This document shows positions 53,652 to 64,000 of a stretch of 64,000 bases of DNA, piece after piece. Below the pieces are notes generated by a model that worked only from the letters and a program-made list of their open reading frames with translations, made no database searches and was not told the DNA's origin. Source of the stretch: Beverwykella pulmonaria. Lineage: Eukaryota; Ascomycota; Dothideomycetes; Pleosporales; Melanommataceae. The position numbers and the translations under genes were made by a program. The stretch spans positions 2,602,263 to 2,666,262 of the forward strand of contig BCHH01000003.1 in assembly GCA_001599595.1 (NCBI GenBank), read 5' to 3'. Each line of letters opens with the position of its first letter. Position 1 is the stretch's first letter.

Positions 53652-54621
53652 CTAGAAGCAAAAGACTTGGTCTTCGAGCTTACTGACGGGCTTTGCCTTG
53701 GTGTATCCCAAACCTTCCGTCGCCTTCTTCATAGCACTCACCATGGGCGGGGGACCGCAGATGAGGATCTTGATGTCTTGAGCGGGCGCAGGGAGCTTGG
53801 CCTTGATCATGTCTGGTGTAACGAAGCCAACACCGCCAGCCCACTTCTCAGGCGGGTTGTTAAGCACGTAGTGCACCCTGAACCTGCTGTCATTTGCGAC
53901 CAGCGAATCCAGGTCCTCTCTCAGCAGAATGTCCTCGTGATTCACGTTTGCAAAAATGAGGTCGACCTCTGTGACATCGCCGGAGTCGCGACCGCGAATG
54001 ATGGCCTTGATGATCTGTAGCATGGGCGTGATACCGGTTCCGCCAGCAATCATGCCGAAATGCCTGACCATGTTCGGGGTATACACCATGGCGCCCTTAG
54101 GACCTTTGACGCGCATTGTCTGTCCAACCATGAGCGACGCGACGTGCTTGGAGATGTTGCCGGTGGGATACGACTTAATGAGAAGGTCGAAGTAGCCCTT
54201 GTCATGGTCGGAGGAGATAGGGGTGTACGAGCGGACGACTTCCTTGGGCTGGCCGTCGATGGTGGCTGCGAGGGAGATGTGCTGGCCGATGGGGAGGCCG
54301 AGGATGTCTTTTTGGTTGGGGAGCTTGAATCGGTAGCTGGGGCGTTGTCAGACAGTACATGGCTATGAGAGGGTAAATATGTACGTACATGGCGGTGTTG
54401 TGCGAGAGAATGGTCTTCTCCTTGAGCTCAAAGTTTTGGAACTCATTTGGCTTCAGCACCTTGCGCGAGCCCGCATCATAGAATTTCCATCCTCCCAAAA
54501 TTGCCGCGAGGGCGACAGCATACGGCAGCCATTCCTTCTTGACGATTGCGACGCCCACCAGCAGCAGTCCGGTGGGAATGTAGATACCATGCACAAACTG
54601 CGGCGCCAGGAGGGAGACCAT
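53652..54621 (-). CDS. CBR1: NADH-cytochrome b5 reductase
   Basis: Transfers electrons from NADH through FAD to cytochrome b5 for fatty-acid desaturation and sterol synthesis, at the ER or outer mitochondrial membrane. Exon 1 is 54621-54389, exon 2 is 54336-53652; a 52-nt intron (GTACGT...CCCAG) joins [15 protein letters not shown]. Product 305 residues. An N-terminal membrane anchor ([15 protein letters not shown] and [12 protein letters not shown]) is followed by [21 protein letters not shown] (FAD binding), [27 protein letters not shown] (NADH binding) and [13 protein letters not shown], ending QVFCF. Length and anchor fit the Cbr1 type rather than the longer Mcr1 with mitochondrial presequence. 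Confidence 0.92.
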
Positions 54622-55318
54622 GGTGGGCGTTGAGAGAGAGAGCAGGGTTGCTTCGCGGCGATTCTGGCGGGCTCAAATGGTCAATGAGACGAGCGCGAAT
54701 CTGCCCAGACGATGCGTATATACCAAGAGACAGACAAGTGAAGTGCTGGCCTAGACGGGAGTGGGGACTGGTAAATGTTAATTCTTCGGCGATGACCCGC
54801 TCAGCAAAAAGACTCCGCCGAGTTCCCCGATGAATGACCAAGTTCGCTGATTGGCCAATTGTTTCTTGGCAAGGTCCAAACCTTTCGATCATGACCTGAG
54901 CCGAGACAGGCAATCAATTCCGCATTCGAACAGCACAATAATTACTTTTGTAGTCATCTTGCTCACACTTCCTCCAACGCATGAATATGCATTAAGTCAC
55001 AAAGTCGTGTATAAGCTGCTAGTGAGGTGTTGTCAAGGCACGGACTTGATGATCGCTTTGGGAAAAGTTATCCCGCATCTGGCTCGCAACTTCCGTGTCT
55101 ATCCTCAACCTCGCCTTCATCATCCGCTCCATAACAAGAAATGTCTACAGCTGCAGACAGCCGCATGAGAAGAAAGAATGAGTAACATCAACTAAATCAC
55201 CGTAACATTGAGTCCAGCTTCTACCTAGGAACATTCTTGTCACAATTTCGAACCACATCTTGAACGCTCACGCTCCCTTCATCCCAATTCGATCTCATTC
55301 TAGTCAAACCATTCTTCT
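54622..55318. other. Intergenic region
   Basis: CBR1 promoter side and 3' flank of the VOC-protein gene. Nothing else recognised. Confidence 0.45.
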
Positions 55319-55971
55319 CTAAGCTCCATCACCGCACTTCATATTGGCCCAGTTGACCTCATAAACCCCGAATCGATTGCCCTCCGGGTCCTTGAAGTTG
55401 GCGAACCAGCCATTAGACCCCTGTTCCTTCTTCTCCAAGCACGTAGTGCCACCAAGTTCATGGACTCGCTTCACCGTCTGCCAGCCAATTTCGTCAGTGT
55501 TATCAAGCAACCTAAGGTTCTATATCCACACACCTCATCAACGGACTTTGCGAAATAGTACACAGTGAAGCCCGCCCCGTTCGGCTGCTCGCTACGCTTG
55601 CAGTCCTCGGGAAGCTTGACGATGCCACCCCCGAGACCTGTGCACGTGTCAGCGTGTCACTCAAGACGACGGCAATGATAAGGAAGTGGCTGAAACTGAC
55701 CAGAGGGCTGCTGGAAACTGTACTGGACAACATGTTCCTCTGGGGACTCCTCGGTCCCGGCCTTGAAGGTCCAAGACGGGAAGAGGGCAGCGTAGAACTC
55801 CTAAACGGAAATCAGCTCCTGCATCGGGATGCCACGATGCGTGTCGGAGAAGAGCTATGGGCCTACCTTGAGCTTTGGAGGGTCGACGGACAGGATCTCA
55901 ATCCAGCATGGAGAGCCCTCTGGCGGAGGAGCACGGGGTGCCTGCGTCGGCTCAGTGGCTTGGGTGGACAT
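55319..55971 (-). CDS. VOC-fold protein (glyoxalase/bleomycin-resistance/dioxygenase superfamily)
   Basis: Four exons: 55971-55867, 55800-55701, 55637-55534 and 55477-55319; introns of 66, 63 and 56 nt all with GT-AG ends and conserved frame (DPPKLK|EFYAALFP; QQPS|GLGGGIVKLPED; AKSVDE|TVKRVHELGG). Product 155 residues, one VOC module: PCWIEILSVDPPKLKEFYAA, FPSWTFKAG, GFTVYYFAKSVDETVKRV, LGGTTCLEKKEQGSNGWFA and FKDPEGNRFGVYE. The FYxxLFxW and DPEGNxFGxYE patterns are typical of the small fungal/bacterial glyoxalase-like proteins of unknown substrate. My exon model was built from the sequence by splice logic; no single long frame shows it. Confidence 0.85.
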
Positions 55972-56569
55972 CTTGGAGCTGTGTAATGGAGAAAAATATG
56001 CAGCCTTCAGAAACAGTGATCAGACTCGTTACGTACTCGAAGGTTCAGCCTGATTCTCCTCAGGTTGCGGACCCTTTGTCCCTTTTATATCCCTGAGCCC
56101 TCCACACCGCTGCGTCGACTCTTCAGCTCGCATTATCTCGATCACTAATCGCTGCCAGCCATTTAATCAGAGGCGTCGTGTCCCCTCGTCTCCCCGCCTG
56201 TATTCTCTTTCATTCTCGCTTTGCTGCATGGGTGGCGCCACAAGCGACGCGCCTAGCCCAGTGACTCAGAACGCGAAACCGGAGCGTTGTCGCATGATCT
56301 CGCGATCGCGCGCAGGAATACGACGTGGTGTCGCGCGGTGTGACAACGTGTGCAGGAAATGTTAAGGGGATTGGTGAGGCTTGCTTGTCACTCATGCTAG
56401 GTTACAAGAGAATTAATTACGGGAGCGGCGTTTATAGGTTTTAATGCCTAGGGCACGAATGAGCTCCCGATCCCACATGCACCCCCTATACTCAACCATC
56501 CTCTGCACCCTCGTCTTCATTCTGTTTATTCAACTCATCTAATTGCCTTGCTCTCCCTGCATCATTTAC
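55972..56569. other. Intergenic region
   Basis: Upstream of the VOC gene, including a TATAT element near 56085 in the minus sense. The part 56220-56350 is rich in CG (CGCGATCGCGCGC), otherwise nothing noted. Confidence 0.4.
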
Positions 56570-57107
56570 TCAGTCCTTCCGAGTCTGCAGATCCGTAGCC
56601 GTAGCTTCCATCATATTCTCCAAATCAGAACCAAGCAGCGCAACAGTAGGCAAGCGTGGACGCGGATCGTCGGGTCTATACTCGGATGCTGTTACACAAG
56701 AGTCCGAGAGCCTAGTCGAAGAAGGTGTGGACTTTGCCGTGACGCTCGAAGCCGACGGAGGCGTTCCAAAAGAAGTTGACATACTAGTAGAGGTAAGAGA
56801 AGACTTTTCGTCCCATCTCTTCCCACCGAGTATATTCATGTTCGGCATTGGCGTGTTAAACGAGCAGTTTGGACTCTTGGTGGTCGATGCTTTGAGAATT
56901 TCTCCTTTTTTTAAGTACTCTTCGACATCAAGGGGTGATTCTAGGGAGTGCTTGTCTGTGTTGTCTGCATCGTGGCCGGAGTAGTCCTTGCGTGTTGCTG
57001 TATAACGAGCGGGGAGAGAGGAGGTGGTGAGGGGATTAGAGTGGTGAATTGGAGGAGTTGGGGATGGATGCGGTTTTTAGCTTGGACTTGGAGGGAGTGT
57101 TCGTCAT
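56570..57107 (-). pseudogene. Small Ser/Thr-rich hypothetical protein with apparent frame break
   Basis: The minus strand has ATG at 57107 giving MTNTPSKSKLKTASIPNSSN, then meets TAA; one base further the frame continues PLTTSSLPARYTATRKDYSG, PLDVEEYLKKGEILKAS, MPNMNILGGKRWDEKSSLTS and DLENMMEATATDLQTRKD to TGA at 56570. The two parts join naturally near 57035 if one base is ignored; no GT-AG intron fits. About 178 residues would result. Low-complexity and without domain; I do not recognise a family. Listed because the continued reading and acidic/basic pattern look protein-like. Confidence 0.4.
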
Positions 57108-58868
57108 GATAGCAAATTCCACTCTGATAAAGCCCTGCTATGTGATGGATCTATTAGAGGAGGTGAGATTCACTACAATGGAGTTATACAAGGGTGGGGT
57201 TGTTCCTGAGGCGTGGATATGCCATGTGCATCACATTGTTTCCATACACGGCTATCCGAATAAGGGCACAAACGTAGACTTTTCCAAGATTTTTAGTATG
57301 AGATAGTGCAACAGTTGAGCATCACGTACAAGATTTGTAGGCTTCTGCTGTCCACCTTCTATCTACCCTTACTTTGAGATTTATGCATTTACATACAACG
57401 AAGTCTCGTCTCGCAGAGGTTCTTTGAGTAAATCTCCTCCTTTGTTAAGCACATGACGCAAGAAGCCAAGCGCCAAACATTCAAGACGAGGAAAAAGACC
57501 GCCGCTCACTCACTCTCTTTGCTAATTGTTAAACACCATGACCAGATGACATGCTCCGCTCAAGCAAGCATAGAGTTCGAGATATAAGACGAGGCAGGAA
57601 TATTGTCCATCACCAGAGAGGCCTAAAAGATTTCAATAACACAACACATCCTCAAACTCCCTTCTACATCAACATTTCAAAATAAGTGACCAACCTTCCA
57701 GGCCCTTGACATTCCACCCGAATATCGACCACTCCATAAACCTCCCCTGGATCTCCTAAGCATGGGACACGGCCCCGCCTCACAAAACATACAAACATCG
57801 CGCATTAGCTCTCCGACTTCACCCTCGTTCACCTGCTTCTAGGCCAACTCCGTATGCCCCCTTCCGAACTCCTCTTCATCACGCTCTTTCGGCCCTCCTC
57901 AAAAATAAACTGCTTCACCACGCGCGCATACAAAGCCATGAAGCACCATGTGCACTAGATCATGCTAGCTCTCTCGCACATGCCCGAAATAGAAGATTCC
58001 GGCGAGCTGGCGAATATAATATCGCAACAGGCTTGCGCCCGTCTGTGCGCCGCCTTCCTGCATTATCACCCGCTACACTCATATCACTGTGGCTCTAATC
58101 AGGCAATTACATGTATGCATATGTTGTCAAGAATTCCCGCTTCGATTTCTGTCTCTCTCGTAATTACTCTATCATACAATCCAGGTGTCCTTGTACAGGC
58201 GCTTTCTCCCCAATCATGCATGCATGTAAACCGTTGGGACGTGCATAGCTTCAAGATTTTCCGCTTCGTTTTTGCACCGTGCCACAACGTTGATGATGCT
58301 CATCCCAACCCATGCTAATCCATCAGCCATACGCCACCACTCCAAGGTCGGTAAGTCATCAATCGCTCAAGATGGATGGCCGTCAAAGAGGTCCTAGCAG
58401 TGCACCCAAAACGCAACAGCCAACACCGATGACGTGTAAGCCTAACGCGAGTATTCCAAACACAGGAACGCACAGAAAATAGAAAAAGTGCAATACAAAC
58501 TCCAGCAGAAAACTCCGTTCCGCAATGCAGATGCCAAAACATGTAAGCAGCCGCTCGATCGTTGTGATTGTATGCCCCGGAAATGCAGAAAGAAAATAGT
58601 GATACGGGGTGGAAGGAGGTGGAAGGGGGTATACGCAGGGGTAGGTGTCGAATGAGATGGCGGCGCTGAAGGCAACGGCTGGCCTCAGTCCAGTCGTTAA
58701 TGGTGAAAAGGTCTATCCAGAGTACACAAGGATCCTCATTCCTGCGCAAAGACACTTGGCGTCAAATAATAGTCAATGATCCTACTCGTACAGTGTGCAT
58801 CTTCGAGGGGTAGAATCAGAGCAGGAATGACGGATGGTATTGTACAAGGGTGGTGTTGGCCGCCCTGT
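57108..58868. other. Gene-free stretch
   Basis: 1.8 kb between the small hypothetical and CDC27 genes. Frames such as 57962-58318 and 58315-58755 show no domain or splice logic. The part near 58860 is the CDC27 3' UTR. Confidence 0.4.
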
Positions 58869-61424
58869 TCATCTCTCATCTGCACTACTCCAATCGCCCG
58901 CATCGTCTTCTTCTAAGCTCTCCATTGCCTCTTTGATGTATTGCTGGGCTTTCGGATCCAAGTTCAATGCAATCGTAAAGTGACGGATCGCATTCGTCCG
59001 ATCCCTCAGCTTTTTGTAAGTTCTACCAAGCAGAAAATGTATGTTCGCATCGTCTGGAGCTGCATCCTTGAGATATTCGAGATCCTTGAGGGCGTCCATG
59101 GGGGCCCCGAGCTTGAGGTGAATCTGGGCCTTGCGGAAGCGGGCGAGGGTTGATCGAGGGTCAATGTTGAGAGCAGTGATGTACTGCATAAGGGCGGGTT
59201 GAGTCTTCTTCATGCGATCGAGTACCTTCAACCCAGGTTAGTATATGAATTTTGGATCAAGACGCACTTATCTACTTACCGAGCCAATCCGGACTGCCAA
59301 CAGCGCGTTGGTCGGATTGATCTGCGCAGCTGCCCTGTAGTGCTTCTCGGCCACATCATACTTGCCCAATTTCTGATATACTTCTCCAAGGCCGTACCAG
59401 CCATTGTAGTGCCTGTTATCGGCACTAATTGCACATCGATACGCATACATGGCCTTGTCGTACTCTTCATTGGACACATGCTCGTGGCCTTGGAGGGTGA
59501 ATGCATAAGCAAACTTTGGATCCAGCTGTGTGGCTCGGGTAAAGCACTTGATGGCCTGGTCGTGATCCCGCTGCAGGGAGAAAGCATTCCCAAGAGCACA
59601 CCAAGCTTGAGGCGAGAGCCGGTCCTGGTCTACTAGTGTATGAGCTAGGTAGGCTAAATCCGTCTCCTTCTTTAGTTGCCAGAGCGTGTTTGAAAATACT
59701 TCCATGTCTTCCATGTGGGACGGAGACTTCTCTCGAATACGCAGAAACATCTTCTCTGCGTCGGTGTACATAGAGCGCTCATAGTATGCCTTGCCCATCT
59801 GGGCGAGTACCCATGGAGTATCCCGCTGGTCCTTTTGTATGGTGGCAAACGTCTCCAGAGCCTGTGTGCATTGGAAGCGACTCAGCTGTGCGTATCCGGA
59901 CCCTATCTTCAGAAGCAGGTCCAGAAGCCAATTCAAGGCCTCTTGCTCCCTTCCAGGGTCACTCGGGGGTCCCATCCTCGGTGGTGGCGCCCCTCCCGCA
60001 GCCGCGCTTGCTGGTCGTGAGTCCGGTTTTCCGGAAACCTCCGATATCTCGATCGTCGGTTTTCGATTTTCGCTCACAACCTTTCCAACGGTTGTTGCAG
60101 TCCCAGACTTTCCCTTGGTACCTGTTGCTTTCGCCTTCCTTAGTTCGCGTCTCTCTTTTGCCTCTGGATCTCTGTTCGTAACACCTGCTAGTCTGCTGCT
60201 TGATGGTCGTATTTGGGTGGTGATGGAATTCAATAATCTCACGCTTCGCCTCGGAGGAGCTGCTGTTGGATCTTGTGGGGGCGCATTTGAATGTTGCGTT
60301 GCGTGTCCGGACACTGTTCTCTTGTGACCGTTCTGCCCTATCGGTCGTGGGATCTCGGTAGTGTCGTTACTTTCGGAGCCCATCTTCAGTCTGCTTCTCG
60401 ACGTGATGGGTCGCATTTTTGGAGGCTCTTCTAAGCCATTAAATGGCTGCATTCTCACCTTCCGGCCGGGTGGCGGAGGAACATCCCTGCCTGGATCATG
60501 CAGGACCGGGCCTCCTACATCACCCATCATTACATCTTCGTCATGAATGTTCTGGCCATTGGAAGTCGGGGTCTCTATACCTGGATATACAGAAGTTGCG
60601 CTGTTCCCGTTCGTGGCTGGAATGCTGCCATTCAGTTTCGAAAGAAGACTGGAACCTCCTAAATTGAGTCCGATGTCGCCTCCCGGCCGAAGCGATGGAT
60701 TGAAGGGGTCAATATCCGGCATGGACACGAAAGGGTTCGTCTTTGCGTCAAAGCTCTCTTGTGAAGTCAGTGCATGGGTGGCTCCATTTCCATTGGACAC
60801 GGAGTGCGACATGGCGGCGAGCATCTCTGGGGTGATTTTGAAGATGTTCACGGGGCGGACGAACGCGCCGAGATCGCATAGGTCGGTGTATGCATCCCAC
60901 ATGAAAGGATTGAGCTTTAGCGCTTCGATATAGTAGTCAACGGCCTTTTTGATGTCCCCATGGCCGCTGTAGAGCTTTCCGAGCAGACAGTAGCAGGCGG
61001 CGGCATCTGGAACGTGTCGGCGGGACATGTCAGAGTGCTTGTCTTGGAAAAAACAGTCAATATGAGCTCATTCTATCGCAGCCATATACTCACTCCAGTG
61101 GTTTCTTCCCGCCCAGCACCCACGGGCCTTTTCGAGCGCTTGGGCGCCTGCATCGTACCTCTCCAGGCCGAGACAGGCCTGCGCAAAGACGTATGCGCAT
61201 CCTAGGTGCTGTTGGGTGTGGGCTTTTGGTTTTGCATGGTCGAATGCTGCTTTATATCTTCCTAAGCGCAGGTTACAGAGCGCCAAGAGGTGGATCGCAT
61301 CTGCGTTCCGCGCGTCCAGGGCGTGTAGGCGGCCGGCGAAGAAGAGGGCATTTTCCACAAAGCCGTTGTCGAGGTGGTAGTGTATGAGCTGCCGCAGCTG
61401 GGAATTGGCGCCGGACGGCGACAT
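58869..61424 (-). CDS. bimA: Anaphase-promoting complex subunit 3 (CDC27/BimA)
   Basis: TPR subunit of the APC/C ubiquitin ligase, where it binds the IR tails of Cdc20/Cdh1 and Apc10. Exons 61424-61094, 61042-59280 and 59225-58869; introns of 51 and 54 nt (GTGAGT...CAAG; GTAAGT...GAAG) join GRNHW|NKHSDMSRRH and VRIGS|VLDRMKKTQP. Product 816 residues, near the length of A. nidulans BimA. N-terminal TPRs (LRQLIHYHLDNGFVENALFF, AACYCLLGKLYSGHGDIKKA) are followed by the conserved LNPFMWDAYTDLCDLGAFV, a long disordered linker (~240-480), and C-terminal TPRs (WCALGNAFSLQRDHDQAIKC, YAFTLQGHEHVSNEEYDKAM, GWYGLGEVYQKLGKYDVAE, FLLGRTYKKLRDRTNAIRHF). Highly confident. Confidence 0.95.
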
Positions 61425-62002
61425 GGTGGGCGGCGGGCGGAGGTGCTGTTGATGGCGGACCTCGCAGCCAGGAGTTGGGGGAGGGGAGCCAGGTGAGGAC
61501 TACGGATTTGCAGTCATATAGGCGGCGAGGCGGGGTCTGGGTGGGTCGGGATGTTGGGTACGCGCGTGTGTCGGGTGGTGGAGAGAGTCGCGGTGTTGTT
61601 GCTAGGTGACGCTTCCGGCAAGCTCGACAAAGCGAATTGGCAAACCACCTCGAAGAAATCGCAGCACGTGTAGCTTCGACTTCAGCACATCACCACCTTC
61701 ATGTCGGCAGCCTGCGTGTGTGGGGCGGCTGCAGTGAGAGGAGGCGTGCGCGGGTTGCGGTGCGGTTGCGGTGTTGGGGAGTGAAGGCGGTTGCCAGTTC
61801 GCGCCTTCACAACAGAGCCGGCAGGAACTGGCGCACGGACAATTTCGTTAGCCCACAACCGCCAACGAGCTGCGTGCTTGGCTCGGCATCCTCCACCACA
61901 AACATTTCGGCGCACACGAGAACGCGCCTTCGGACCGGTCACTGGACCTCCCCAATCAGTCCACCCAAGCTGTAACTGGTCGCCCGCACCGATACCAACA
62001 TC
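61425..62002. promoter_or_regulatory. Shared divergent promoter of CDC27 and SND2/TMEM208
   Basis: The two genes point away from each other across 578 bases. The region is GC-rich (GGCGGGCGGAGG near CDC27, CGCACACGAGAACG near the other) without a TATA box, as common for fungal housekeeping genes. Confidence 0.5.
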
Positions 62003-62653
62003 ATGGCTCAGGTACGTCCGTCTATTCCAATCCCACGCATCCCATGCATCTCAAGAAACCTCGCGATCCCAGCCCTACTGCAACCCACAAAATGCCCTCC
62101 AAGATGGCAGCACACAAAAACGACTCCTAACACTCCCCAGAAAGCGACCAAAACCCTCGCAGCGGCCAACGCAAAGCGTCTCCAACAAACCCTCTACGCC
62201 ACGCTCGCCATCCATGGCATCTACTGGCTCCTCCGCGCCCTACTATTCCGCTCGTCCTTCACGCGGCGCTCCCTCATCCTCTACATCCTCTTCTCCGCCC
62301 CCCAGCTCTTCATCCACTGGCAACTCTCTCGTCTCGGCAGCCCGACCTACAACGTCGACGGCTCCGTAAAGCGCAGCGGGGAGGACCTCGAAGCCAAGGG
62401 ACTGACCGAATACATGTGGGACGTGACATACTGGACGTACGGATGTATACTCCTAGCAGCCGTGTTGGGGGATTGGGCGTGGTGGTTTTGGGGCGTCATG
62501 CCGGTATACAGTGTGTATCTTGCGTGGACGACGTACAAGGGCGTGAGGGGAGGCTATACGGATGCAGCGGGGGTGCCGCAGACGGAGGCAGCGACGAGCA
62601 AGCGGCAGGCAAAAATGGAAAAGAGGGGCGGGCAGAGGATGCAGTATCGGTGA
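62003..62653 (+). CDS. SND2: ER membrane protein SND2/TMEM208 homologue (DUF788)
   Basis: Component of the SRP-independent targeting route for tail and internal membrane proteins. Exon 1 has only 9 bases (62003-62011, MAQ); a 129-nt intron (GTACGT...CCCCAG) leads to exon 2 (62141-62653) beginning KATKTLAAANAKRLQQTL. Product 173 residues with hydrophobic segments YATLAIHGIYWLLRALLF, SLILYILFSAPQLFIHW, YGCILLAAVLGDWAWWFWGV and MPVYSVYLAW. The TEYMWDVTYWTYGC segment and the basic C-terminus (SKRQAKMEKRGGQRMQYR) are typical of the family. The tiny first exon is conserved in many fungal copies as far as I recall; here it is the only way to obtain an ATG next to the conserved AAANAK start. Confidence 0.88.
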   Translation: MAQVRPSIPIPRIPCISRNLAIPALLQPTKCPPRWQHTKTTPNTPQKATKTLAAANAKRLQQTLYATLAIHGIYWLLRALLFRSSFTRRSLILYILFSAPQLFIHWQLSRLGSPTYNVDGSVKRSGEDLEAKGLTEYMWDVTYWTYGCILLAAVLGDWAWWFWGVMPVYSVYLAWTTYKGVRGGYTDAAGVPQTEAATSKRQAKMEKRGGQRMQYR

Positions 62654-63041
62654 AGGGGGGGGTGTATGTTGCACAGCGCAGATGAGGAAGCTGGGTTGAC
62701 GTGGAAGGTATCGTTCGTTGTCTCGAAGTACGCAGACAACTCACTCCCCTAGCTAAGAATGGTTGTGCACTGCCACCTGAACGATAGAGAAAGAGCTTTT
62801 GTTGGTCCGGTGAGGGCGTGCAACACTGGACAGGGATATAGATACTCTGCAATGCCTTGCTTGCGTACAGGGATTGCACAAAAGGAAGCAAGCATCGCCC
62901 GTCACATGTAAAAGGAAGATGAGATCAGAGGTGTACACGAGCTCCAACAATAGGAGTTTTACATACACTCCATCGCGTGCTATACGCTTCACATATGCTA
63001 CAGGGAATACAATGTAGGGTATTATACAGTGGTTATCCACC
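62654..63041. other. Intergenic region between convergent genes
   Basis: Joint 3' flank of SND2 (+) and the mS45 gene (-). Nothing else seen. Confidence 0.5.
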
Positions 63042-64000
63042 TCACGCCTCGACTCTCCTCGGAATCTTGACCTGACCCCGCTTCCGATCTTCATGTGGCA
63101 TGCCATATCTCCACCCCACGCCCTTGTGATCTCGCCCGTCTCTGCCGACGCTATCCACGCTAACGTCTTTGAACACGAAATCCCATCTCCGTTTCGGCAC
63201 CGTCTTCAAACTCTTCAGCTCCTTCTGTTTCCTGTCCTCTTTCGCCCTCCTCTTCTCGTTCTCCTGCTCCAGCCGCTCCAAAGCCAGGGCTTTCCGCTCC
63301 TCAAAGCTAAGCCCCATCGCGATTTCGCGTTCCGCAAGCACGAGCTCAGGATGCGGGATGCGGTCATCCGCGGGGAGGAGATGATTATCAAAGGCTTTTC
63401 CAGCATCGACACGAGTGAAGTGGCGGGATTCCGCGACGGGAACAAAGAGTTGTTGGCGGGTGGCAGGGTGGACGATCAGGTCATTGATGGCCTCATGAGT
63501 GATGGGGCGTTGGTGTTTGTTTTCGGGCTTGGTGGGGTCGATATAGGGTGTTGTGGGGACCATGCCGAGGACAGCTTTTGAGTAGGGGATGGCGAGTGTC
63601 TTGCCCTGTGTTTGGAAGTCAGCTTTGGCTCTAAATGCTGAATTCATAATTGTGGTTTAAGTAGGGTAGTAGGTCAGAAAGAGCATATTAAGTTTGTAAC
63701 CATGGATTTTGTCTTCAAGACTAATCGATTTGTAACGTGTCTCATCATGTAAAAAAAGCGTTCCAGTGGAAAATCGCAAACGTACCTGAGCAATCCACTC
63801 TTTCTCAAGCTGTTTTAACCTCACAACAGCTCCTACTCGCTCATTGCTAACTCCAAACTCAACACTAGCGAGTGCCACTGTAGCTCCATCTCTCTTCACC
63901 CGTTGGTAGATCGCCTCTCGCAGGTCCTCACTCAGGACAGGCTGGCTCCGGAAATGCTTATTCATCGGGAAAGGACGCAAATCTTCTGCCGTCTCGGGCG
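63042..64000 (-). CDS. Mitochondrial small-subunit ribosomal protein mS45 (Bot1/MRPS35), 5' end outside the window
   Basis: Fungal mitoribosome protein of the 'eukaryotic mitochondrial regulator' family (S. pombe Bot1). Exons in the window: 64000 (continuing outside)-63786 and 63605-63042, with a 180-nt intron (GTACGT...ACAG) joining EKEWIAQ|GKTLAIPYSK. Visible features: PVLSEDLREAIYQRVKRDG and VSNERVGAVVRLKQLEKEWI, the conserved helix-turn-like start of the family, then PITHEAINDLIVHPATRQQL, ESRHFTRVDAGKAFDNHLLP and RIPHPELVLAEREIAMGLSF, a charged helix rich in Lys/Arg/Glu, and KTVPKRRWDFVFKDV with the basic end KRGQVKIPRR. The N-terminus with its mitochondrial targeting sequence lies beyond the window. 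The intron is longer than the others in the window and holds no coding signal. Confidence 0.8.

Noticed and set aside
57962..58318. 118-codon plus-strand frame and opposite 146-codon frame at 58315-58755
   Set aside because: No domain or intron logic, Cys/His/Ser-rich translation typical of non-coding DNA; partly CDC27 3' flank.
63606..63785. Extra coding exon within the mS45 intron
   Set aside because: Open frames on both sides run into the intron, but the conserved protein continues directly from EWIAQ to GKTLAIPY with proper GT-AG ends.

Overview
This window is nuclear DNA of a filamentous ascomycete (Pezizomycotina). The evidence is short GT-AG introns (mostly 46-75 nt) in nearly every gene, fungal-only families (HET proteins, TmpA-like flavoprotein, BtgC-like GH17 glucanase, fungal NudE, Bot1/mS45) and single-base-riddled relics that fit a RIP-type genome. 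Dothideomycetes is my best guess from the overall gene types, but this cannot be settled from the sequence alone.

Layout. (1) 0-21 kb is conserved core: a peroxisomal-type mitochondrial-carrier protein (with an apparent frame break), NudE, the full 5-exon acetyl-CoA carboxylase, a decayed GNAT-like gene, a TmpA-like membrane flavoprotein and a membrane-anchored GH17 glucanase. (2) 21-32 kb is gene-poor: a dead F-box/LRR gene, a dead HET gene, an intact secreted neprosin-domain protein and an intact F-box protein. (3) 32.5-39.2 kb looks like a collapsing terpenoid-type cluster: an intact FAD/NADPH monooxygenase, only the last exon of a P450, a geranylgeranyl diphosphate synthase with a nonsense codon and frameshifts, an MFS exporter whose cytosolic tail is cut by a stop codon, and an alpha/beta-hydrolase fragment. 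(4) 40.9-51.8 kb is an accessory stretch: a fungal multi-pass membrane protein with a frame break, a 969-residue protein carrying two complete HET domains in tandem, and an ankyrin-repeat gene lying between two ~515 bp inverted copies of an unrecognised repeat that differ mainly by transitions. (5) 51.8-64 kb returns to ordinary genes: an alpha/beta-hydrolase, NADH-cytochrome b5 reductase, a VOC-fold protein, a small uncertain gene, APC/C subunit CDC27/BimA, the TMEM208/SND2 homologue (divergent from CDC27), and the 5'-truncated mitoribosomal protein mS45.

The most notable items are the tandem double-HET protein, the inverted repeat pair around the ankyrin gene, and the partly dead diterpenoid-type cluster. 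Several single-base frame breaks also occur in otherwise normal genes; whether these are real or assembly errors cannot be decided from sequence alone. No tRNA, rRNA or CRISPR array was seen.
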